Shown piece by piece: positions 25,096-29,118 of a DNA stretch of 29,118 nt. Numbering within the stretch: position 1 is the first letter of the stretch; every line of letters starts with the position of its first letter. Both the position numbers and the translations under genes were made by a program. The notes under the pieces are model-generated. The model did no database searches. It had not been told where the DNA came from and saw nothing but the letters and a program-made list of their open reading frames with translations. The DNA comes from a virus. The stretch spans positions 1 through 29,118 of the IMG/VR virus record IMGVR_UViG_3300007540_000072; one strand, written 5' to 3'.

Positions 25096-25961
25096 TGGTT
25101 TAATCCTAATTTAGCCTCATGATACGGTGGGAAAGCTGGTAATCCTTCAATAGCCTTCCAATTCGTATACAAGTCAATGATGAACATCTTAATCATATAG
25201 CGTATAGCCATATTATGCTTATGTCCCTTAGATTTCTCTACATGAGCTGGCATATTATCTAAACGATGTCTATAATCGTCATAAACCTTACGATAAGGAT
25301 TATTTAATGCACCTGCTCTCAAGAATGAACTACCTAATACACCTACTAATTTAGACTTTAAGAATGGATTAAAAGATATACCTTGCTTGGTCTGCTCTTT
25401 ACCATCTTTATCTAAATAAGCTGATTCTACTAAATGTTCTTTCTTGCGAGAACGTCCAGCACCATTGACTACATCTAAACCTGCATATTTCCACATAGAA
25501 CTACTATATTTAGCTTTATGTATGTCAAATTCAGTTATCATTACTGATGCCATTGCTGGGCCAACACCTTTAACACCTTTTAAATAGTCTGTCCATATAG
25601 GATAGTCTGCTAATACCTTCTCTAATTGCTTAAAATGACGTGCTTCACTAGATTCTAAACCAAAGTATTGGTCTACTAATATAAGCTCAGTCATTGTTGA
25701 GATAAGGCCATTTTCAGCCTGACGTACCTTTCTAGGCAGTCTTACTACTCCTGCTGTTAATAATCTATACTCTTTTCTTAAAGTATCTAATATATTAATA
25801 GCTTCTTCAGGTGATTCTTCAGGTTCTTTTGAGCCTGGTTCAATACCTAATTTACATTTAAAATTAATAACTATACGATTACCAGTTGCTTGGCGTAGCT
25901 TTTGTATATCATATACGCCTCTAACAATGGTCTTTAAATTACTTATCATTTCTGTTGCCAT
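25011..25961 (-). CDS. Tas-like/IS110 Tnp-domain protein (no nuclease domain), 316 residues
   Basis: ATG 25961 follows AAAGGAG. Residues 125-165 read YLKGVKGVGPAMASVMITEF and MWKYAGLDV, the helix-hairpin-helix and GL(D/A) signature of the C-terminal domain of IS110-family transposases (Transposase_20). GRSRKKE near 171 sits where IS110 enzymes carry their Ser. The N-terminal DEDD RuvC-like domain is missing: residues 1-120 are helical. IS110 proteins bind a bispecific guide RNA, and Tas proteins of TIGR systems have a related RNA-binding (Nop) core. With a 36-bp dual-guide array starting inside its own 3' end, I read it as a nuclease-less Tas-like protein. The last 28 residues or so are encoded by array units. 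A stand-alone transposase remnant is the alternative. Confidence 0.8.
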   Translation of the reverse strand: MATEMISNLKTIVRGVYDIQKLRQATGNRIVINFKCKLGIEPGSKEPEESPEEAINILDTLRKEYRLLTAGVVRLPRKVRQAENGLISTMTELILVDQYFGLESSEARHFKQLEKVLADYPIWTDYLKGVKGVGPAMASVMITEFDIHKAKYSSSMWKYAGLDVVNGAGRSRKKEHLVESAYLDKDGKEQTKQGISFNPFLKSKLVGVLGSSFLRAGALNNPYRKVYDDYRHRLDNMPAHVEKSKGHKHNMAIRYMIKMFIIDLYTNWKAIEGLPAFPPYHEAKLGLNHQNVESQMNEVNHYDVASHTLEMYQPKR

Positions 25962-25984
25962 AGTTCTCCTTTAATTGCGATTAA

Positions 25985-26085
25985 AATAATGCAAGGTGCG
26001 CTAGCTGTCTTAGTAGGATTTCGTTCATGACAAGGAATCGTTAAGATTCAATCAGTATCATGCAAACACCATACCTTGCATTATT
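25985..26085 (-). ncRNA. Structured RNA candidate upstream of the tas-like gene
   Basis: Arms AATAATGCAAGGT (25985-25997) and ACCTTGCATTATT (26073-26085) pair perfectly over 13 bp and enclose 75 bases. Inside, nested arms pair too: CATGA (26026-26030) with TCATG (26058-26062), and GAATC (26035-26039) with GATTC (26045-26049), leaving a five-base loop. It ends 24 bases before the tas-like start, the place where IS110 elements encode their bridge RNA. It could be a guide-related RNA, a leader controlling tas translation, or a processing signal. Confidence 0.55.
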
Positions 26086-26135
26086 AGTTATTTATTTAGA
26101 AAGGAATATCACTTGATTCTGTGACTAAATATAAT

Positions 26136-26211
26136 AAAAAGAGAGTATCAAATAGGTCAAATAAGGAATGCCTTGGCTGGCCTCACGGTTACAGCTCTCT
26201 ACTCTCTTTTT
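26136..26211 (-). terminator. Branched terminator-like hairpin ending in T5
   Basis: In the leftward transcript AAAAAGAGAGTA (26211-26200) pairs with TACTCTCTTTTT (26147-26136), a perfect 12-bp stem whose 3' side ends in a T run. The 52-base loop holds a smaller hairpin (AAGG/CCTT). It lies directly after the 42-residue gene and before the structured RNA and the tas-like gene, so it may separate these transcripts. The loop is large for a classic terminator. Confidence 0.45.
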
Positions 26212-26213
26212 AA

Positions 26214-26342
26214 TTATGACTTGTACCAAATAGCGTAAAGTTGCCGTTTGGTCAGTCTATTGGCTTGCGCCTTCGTAAACCCACGATGATTCGTTACCCA
26301 GTTTACGAGTTGATGTTTGAAGTGATATGGACACTTGGTCAT
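26214..26342 (-). CDS. Small phage protein, 42 residues
   Basis: Begins MTKCPYHFKHQLVNWVTNHR and ends LTKRQLYAIWYKS, a basic, helical sequence of the small 'LTKxQLYAI' kind seen in phage early regions. The ATG (26342) overlaps the TGA of the upstream membrane gene (ATGA), so the two are probably translationally coupled. The TAA is followed at once by the terminator-like hairpin. Coding support: continuous frame, coupling, phage-like composition. Function unknown. Confidence 0.6.
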   Translation of the reverse strand: MTKCPYHFKHQLVNWVTNHRGFTKAQANRLTKRQLYAIWYKS

Positions 26343-26500
26343 TTTTCTTTAGACCATAGTAACACATATACTGTGAGGAATTGAAATAAGGTAAAACATA
26401 ACATTGGAAGAGCGTTATGTCCCATTATAAAGTGAATAATTGTAAACAATAGCCATAATAATGGCATTATTTCTATTAATACTTCTACAAGATACTTCAT
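26339..26500 (-). CDS. Small two-helix membrane protein, 53 residues
   Basis: Start at ATG 26500, four bases after AAGGAG, the best ribosome site of this gap. The protein starts MKYLVEVLIEIMPLLWLLFT, continues IIHFIM, and has a second hydrophobic segment (LCFTLFQFLTVYVLLW) before a KEK end: two membrane helices with a short GHNAL turn. The stop overlaps the next start. It could modify the host envelope or serve superinfection exclusion, as many small early phage membrane proteins do; no family is recognised. Confidence 0.65.
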   Translation of the reverse strand: MKYLVEVLIEIMPLLWLLFTIIHFIMGHNALPMLCFTLFQFLTVYVLLWSKEK

Positions 26501-26535
26501 ATTACTCCTTTGTTGTTGAATTTAAAGGGAGACAT
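26497..26535 (-). CDS. Possible 12-residue leader peptide with SD inside a hairpin
   Basis: The peptide MSPFKFNNKGVI has a strong AGGGAG five bases before its ATG (26535) and its TGA overlaps the ATG of the 53-residue membrane gene. The ribosome site (AGGGAGA, 26541-26547) is the exact complement of TCTCCCT (26526-26532), inside the coding part, so the ATG sits in the hairpin loop. This could control translation of the membrane gene. The very short length keeps confidence low. Confidence 0.3.
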   Translation of the reverse strand: MSPFKFNNKGVI

Positions 26536-26586
26536 AGCTATCTCCCTATGGTAATCTCACGCTTGCAAGCCATGGTGAGTAGTTCA

Positions 26587-26691
26587 CTAATTACCAAGTC
26601 GGGTTACGACTAGTACTTTACTTAAATTTAAGAGGCAAGCAAATAAAAGGAAAAGGCTTACCTCTAGTAAACACATGAATTTAGGCTTCAT
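26587..26691 (-). CDS. Possible small membrane peptide, 34 residues
   Basis: Reads MKPKFMCLLEVSLFLLFACL, then LNLSKVLVVTRLGN: a basic N-terminus and one membrane helix. ATG 26691 has only a weak TAGG upstream, about ten bases after the stop of the preceding small gene. The frame is short and the stretch also contains several inverted repeats (AGAGGCAAGC at 26631 with GCTTACCTCT at 26656; TAGGC/GCCTA at 26682 and 26696), so an RNA element is an alternative explanation. Confidence 0.4.
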   Translation of the reverse strand: MKPKFMCLLEVSLFLLFACLLNLSKVLVVTRLGN

Positions 26692-26700
26692 GCATGCCTA

Positions 26701-26892
26701 CTACACCTTATAAACGTAGTCAGGAGAAACTACTGGATTGTAATTTCTATAGCCTTGACTTAGAAGAGGTATGGTGTAAACCTCTGTAACGACACGGTAA
26801 GCTTGGTATAATTGTTGTGTCGTATTATAATAATTGGCGTTGATTGGATTACAAGGCTCAACGATTCCCAAAGCCTCAGATATGTCGTTAAT
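26701..26892 (-). CDS. Small protein, 63 residues, apparently with ATT start
   Basis: A protein-like frame, NDISEALGIVEPCNPINANY and onward to SPDYVYKV, ends in TAG at 26703-26701. It is open back to a TGA just before 26892. No ATG or GTG exists in it; an ATT at 26892-26890 overlaps the upstream TAA as ATTAA, just as ATG does in the other couplings here, with GGAGG 14 bases upstream. A TTG at 26871 is the other possible start and would lose seven residues. Tyr/Asn-rich, no known family. Confidence 0.5.
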   Translation of the reverse strand: MNDISEALGIVEPCNPINANYYNTTQQLYQAYRVVTEVYTIPLLSQGYRNYNPVVSPDYVYKV

Positions 26893-27061
26893 TGTTCACA
26901 ACAATACCTCCAAATGATACTGGTCCATTAAAATGTTTCATGCCTTGTTGCTTGGCATCTGTAATGGATACAGCGTTAAACATAAATACTCCAGACGTAC
27001 GATTACATATCATTCTGAAGCGTTTCTTTGCTCTATTATGAGCGGTTAATTTGTTTGCCAT
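26888..27061 (-). CDS. Small basic protein, 57 residues
   Basis: ATG 27061 has GGAG six bases upstream. The protein starts MANKLTAHNRAKKRFRMICN, very basic, continues SGVFMFNAVSITDAKQQG and ends SFGGIVVNN. A basic helix followed by strands suggests nucleic-acid or host-protein binding. Its TAA overlaps the putative ATT start of the following gene. Not recognised as a family; supported by ribosome site and composition. Confidence 0.6.
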   Translation of the reverse strand: MANKLTAHNRAKKRFRMICNRTSGVFMFNAVSITDAKQQGMKHFNGPVSFGGIVVNN

Positions 27062-27304
27062 AGGCATCTCCTTTTTTGTTTTGTAACATTTAAATGCTTG
27101 CTTGAGGTCTGTTCAGGTATCAGCAGAGATATTGTTACGGCCACCCTGATTCCATTATACTCCTGATAAATTACCCCTATTCTCAGGGTACATAACCATT
27201 CCTCAAACTTCGTAATGCTCTGTAAGAAGCAACTTTAGCGATACAGAATTAAATGAGCTTCACACCCATACATTACTTACGCATTATTAATTTTATGTGT
27301 GGTA
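27062..27304 (-). other. No gene found; leader region of the small-gene cluster
   Basis: The only leftward frames are 6-14 codons with partial ribosome sites (for example an MYPENRGNLSGV frame following GAGG). A TATAAT occurs on the leftward strand at about 27160 but without a good -35. I see no tRNA. This is probably untranslated leader, with a possible promoter feeding the small genes. Confidence 0.35.
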
Positions 27305-27379
27305 AAATAGAGTATATAGGCGTGCATGTGCCTACAGGAATAAAGTAAACACCTCCTAATGGAGGCATTCACTCTATTT
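27305..27379 (-). ncRNA. Three-way-junction-like RNA element after the first early gene
   Basis: AAATAGAGT (27305-27313) and ACTCTATTT (27371-27379) form a 9-bp perfect closing stem. Inside are TAGGC/GCCTA (27317-27321 with 27330-27334) and CCTCC-TAAT-GGAGG (27352-27365). In the leftward RNA the 3' arm ends in TTTT, like the element at 26136-26211, whose arms also contain AGAGT/ACTCT. It begins 15 bases after the stop of the 145-residue gene, so an attenuator or terminator is likely. Confidence 0.5.
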
Positions 27380-27393
27380 CTTCAGGGTTAGCT

Positions 27394-27831
27394 CTAAATA
27401 TCACCCTCGTCCACAAAGTAGGTTTCTCTCGGCTTTACATATACCAGAGATGCTACTGTAAATGGCTTTTCTAACGATGCACCAGCTTTATCAGCTGTAA
27501 TAGCATACACTCGCTGATTAGTCTTCTTACTCTTTTGTAGAGTGTAGAATGCATTAGGGATTATTTCTGTTTTACTATTATCCCCATTTACTTTTGCATC
27601 TAAATTACGTAAGGTGACAGAATCTAAACCGCCATTTTTGAGCAATTTGGTAGATGCTAAGTCAGATTCTGATAGTGCTCCGGCGAAAGTAAGCTTGATT
27701 TTATTCGGATTATACACTTTCTTACCATCCTCTTTAACATCAACCCAAGCCTCTTGGAATTGCACTTGTTTTACAGCATTAGATAAGCCTTCAACACCTA
27801 TACGGATTGGATTAGCTATGGTTTCAGACAT
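27394..27831 (-). CDS. First early gene, 145-residue protein of unknown function
   Basis: Start at ATG 27831 (MSETIANPIRIGVEGLSNAV), which follows AGGAG; a longer reading would start inside that ribosome site. The protein looks mainly beta-stranded with charged turns (KIKLTFAGALSESDL; AFYTLQKSKKTNQRVYAI; FTVASLVYVKPRETYFV) and no catalytic motif. As the first gene after the divergent control region it should be transcribed first on infection. A ssDNA-binding or anti-host role would fit, but nothing in the sequence proves either. Confidence 0.7.
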   Translation of the reverse strand: MSETIANPIRIGVEGLSNAVKQVQFQEAWVDVKEDGKKVYNPNKIKLTFAGALSESDLASTKLLKNGGLDSVTLRNLDAKVNGDNSKTEIIPNAFYTLQKSKKTNQRVYAITADKAGASLEKPFTVASLVYVKPRETYFVDEGDI

Positions 27832-27901
27832 TTTGTTTCTCCTATTAAACATTTAGAAATTAATTAAGGTTGGAGATATTACTTGAATCCCCTCATAACA
27901 A

Positions 27902-27933
27902 GCAGGGGAGAGCGTGGCGCCCCTGCGCCATGC
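27902..27933. other. GC-rich hairpin with two alternative folds
   Basis: GCGTGGCGC (27912-27920) pairs with GCGCCATGC (27925-27933) over 9 bp (one G-U) around the loop CCCT. Overlapping it, GCAGGGG (27902-27908) pairs with CCCCTGC (27920-27926), so both cannot form together. It lies about 70-100 bases upstream of the first leftward gene, in an otherwise AT-rich gap, and has no T run. A leader switch or an origin element are possible. Confidence 0.45.
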
Positions 27934-28185
27934 GACCATAACCACACAGCCTTGAAAACTTAGCCGAGACAAGATAAAGACGCTGTAAACTTAAATTTCA
28001 ACTAAAGTCTACCCCCATGCACCCTTTTTTCAAGGCGGTGGGGTTGATGGTATATCACGTAACCACATTCTACAGCAATTTTTTAGAAATGACTTTTTCA
28101 ACCTTTCCTAGTTGTCCATTAAACCCTTGATAAGGTTAATACGGGCAGGTTTCCATAATTTTTTTGTAGCTAAAAAAGAAAAGGC

Positions 28186-28215
28186 TTGACAAAGGTGTAC
28201 TTTTAGTTGTAAATT
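28186..28215 (+). promoter_or_regulatory. Sigma70-type promoter for the lysis genes
   Basis: TTGACA at 28186-28191 is a perfect -35. TAAATT at 28210-28215, after an 18-base spacer, is a fair -10. It faces the lysozyme-like gene, 139 bases downstream. The sites come from sequence match only. Confidence 0.5.
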
Positions 28216-28235
28216 TGGAGCACTGTATGGCGACA

Positions 28236-28326
28236 TAATTAGGCACATAAAGCCGCTTGAAGCCTAATTAACCAATAACAAGCATTTTATGAGTACTTAT
28301 AGCTTTTACGACGTAGATAGCGTCGT
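28236..28326 (+). promoter_or_regulatory. 5' leader with two hairpins
   Basis: TAATTAGGC (28236-28244) pairs with GCCTAATTA (28262-28270), 9 bp perfect with a 17-base loop. ACGACG (28308-28313) pairs with CGTCGT (28321-28326) around TAGATAG. Both lie between the promoter and the lysozyme-like ribosome site, so they may stabilise the mRNA or control its translation. Confidence 0.4.
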
Positions 28327-28353
28327 TATGTGATAACTATATTAAGGGACGTA

Positions 28354-28830
28354 ATGAATAACTTATATGAATATGTATTAAAGCATATTGGTGAACGATA
28401 TGGGCGGTCTGAGGACTTCTTAGAAGGTGTTATGAATAGAATAGCATGGCATGAATCAAGAAGTGTTGTAGATTGTAAGCAAATAGGTGGGGGTCCTGGT
28501 AGGGGCCTCTTTCAATTTGAAGAAGGGTATCAGCAAGGCGGTGAAACTGCTATGAAGAGACTTCTTAGGTGGTTTGTTAAGCATGATATAGATACACCTT
28601 CTTGGGTTAATGTAGGCGTAAATGGAGTAGATGCTTCTAAATTAGCTGCAGAGGCCCAAAAGATGATGTTTTTAGGTAATGTTAGGTATCATCCTAAGGC
28701 AAGCTTTAAGGGTTTGACAATAGACAACCTTAGAGAATGGTGGGCAGACTACCACTGGGCAGGGGATGCAAGTCATAGAGAGGGTCATATGAAGTCTTTT
28801 GACCATAGTATGGAGCATTTTAAAGGATGA
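28354..28830 (+). CDS. Lysozyme/lytic transglycosylase-like endolysin, 158 residues
   Basis: Start at ATG 28354, with AAGGGA just upstream; an in-frame GTG at 28330 is a poorer start. The motif AWHES (E34) followed by GGGPGRGLFQFE is the catalytic-Glu and glycine/Phe-Gln layout of lysozyme-superfamily muramidases and transglycosylases. The rest is helical (MKRLLRWFVKHD; EAQKMMFLGNVRYH). There is no signal peptide, so export needs a holin; the next gene is a short one-helix membrane peptide. It would cut peptidoglycan at lysis, or act in DNA entry if virion-borne. Confidence 0.75.
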   Translation: MNNLYEYVLKHIGERYGRSEDFLEGVMNRIAWHESRSVVDCKQIGGGPGRGLFQFEEGYQQGGETAMKRLLRWFVKHDIDTPSWVNVGVNGVDASKLAAEAQKMMFLGNVRYHPKASFKGLTIDNLREWWADYHWAGDASHREGHMKSFDHSMEHFKG

Positions 28831-28940
28831 TAGGATATTTTATTTTAGGATTTGTGTTAGTATTTGTAATACACTATATACTTAATGAAAATTCTGGATA
28901 TCTTGATGACTGGCGTTTTGATGATGAAGATTGGGATTAA
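28827..28940 (+). CDS. Single-helix membrane peptide, holin or spanin candidate, 37 residues
   Basis: The ATG (28827) overlaps the lysozyme-like stop (ATGA) after AAAGG. Residues 1-19 (MIGYFILGFVLVFVIHYIL) form one membrane helix; the remaining 18 are acidic (DDWRFDDEDWD). One helix plus a short charged tail directly after an endolysin gene suits a pinholin-like or spanin-like lysis protein; it could also be an unrelated membrane peptide. Confidence 0.6.
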   Translation: MIGYFILGFVLVFVIHYILNENSGYLDDWRFDDEDWD

Positions 28941-28961
28941 ACAAACAAAAGGAGATTAAAT

Positions 28962-29048
28962 ATGCCGTACGGTAAAGGAACATATGGGAAAAAGGTTGGC
29001 AGGCCACCTAAAAAGAAAACAATGCCTAGAAAGAAAAAGAAAAAATAA
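28962..29048 (+). CDS. Lysine-rich AT-hook peptide, 28 residues
   Basis: Reads MPYGKGTYGKKVGRPPKKKT, then MPRKKKKK. GRPPKKK is an AT-hook core that binds the minor groove of AT-rich DNA. Tiny MPYGKGTYG...GRPPKK proteins occur in many aquatic tailed phages, where they are thought to bind DNA in the virion or at packaging. GGAG lies seven bases before the ATG (28962). It fits an AT-rich genome. Confidence 0.65.
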   Translation: MPYGKGTYGKKVGRPPKKKTMPRKKKKK

Positions 29049-29051
29049 CAC

Positions 29052-29118
29052 TTGTATACTATAAATATACATCATAAAGGTGATGAAGAGCCTACTACTT
29101 ATAAGATATATAGAGAAG
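29052..29118 (+). CDS. Possible start of a further gene, cut by window edge
   Basis: A frame from TTG 29052 (YTINIHHKGDEEPTTYKIYR) is open to the end of the window and looks protein-like, but has no clear ribosome site. An ATG at 29083 in another frame follows AAAGGTG. Either may be the real start. Confidence 0.3.
   Translation, partial: MYTINIHHKGDEEPTTYKIYRE

Noticed and set aside
25120-25128. TGATACGGT as a further array unit
   Set aside because: It is out of the 36-bp register and has no B block; probably chance within the coding sequence.
25011-25961. Intact IS110 insertion sequence
   Set aside because: The DEDD domain is missing and I see no clear element ends or target-site core duplication around the gene.
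26041-26085. tRNA in the structured gaps
   Set aside because: No T-loop consensus, anticodon arm or acceptor geometry could be fitted on either strand at 25985-26211 or 27062-27379.

Overview
The window is a stretch of an AT-rich, tailed double-stranded DNA phage genome (or an integrated or metagenomic copy of one). Evidence for a phage: a rightward block of virion genes ending in a 3243-residue giant protein, a leftward block of very small, tightly overlapping early/replication genes, a primase-helicase, a Sak4-type ATPase, a lysozyme-like gene and an AT-hook peptide. Many starts have GGAG/AAGGAG ribosome sites, so the host uses Shine-Dalgarno initiation. I see no rRNA, no convincing tRNA and no integrase.

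Layout. 1-13271 (+): virion morphogenesis genes: a partial beta-rich structural protein, a 57-residue protein, three helical/glycine-rich internal-virion-like proteins, then the giant protein. The giant protein carries a central DLDGD motif like the catalytic loop of two-barrel RNA polymerases, so it may be a virion-carried polymerase. 13268-27831 (-): one long leftward early region. Read in the direction of transcription (right to left) it has: a 145-residue first gene; a cluster of five short genes plus a leader peptide in what looks like empty sequence; structured RNA elements; an IS110-transposase-related (Tas-like) gene; a 36-bp-period array with two conserved 9-mers and two variable 9-mers per unit; a ubiquitin-like conjugation cassette (beta-grasp protein, E2-like, JAMM protease, E1/ThiF-like); replication and recombination genes (Sak4 ATPase, putative SSB, primase-helicase); a helix-turn-helix protein; an HNH gene split by an amber codon; a zinc-ribbon protein; a radical SAM protein; and about ten small genes that meet the giant gene tail to tail. 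28186-29118 (+): a promoter followed by a lysozyme-like gene, a one-helix membrane peptide and a lysine-rich AT-hook peptide, divergent from the early region.

The main find is the locus at 24672-26085. The array (A9-N9-B9-N9, period 36) next to an IS110/Nop-type protein matches the TIGR-Tas dual-guide RNA systems reported in 2025. Here the protein has no nuclease domain, the array overlaps the 3' end of the tas-like gene, and a strongly structured RNA lies just upstream. It sits directly beside a complete ubiquitin-like conjugation cassette. Also notable are the DLDGD giant protein and the TAG codon inside an otherwise intact HNH gene.
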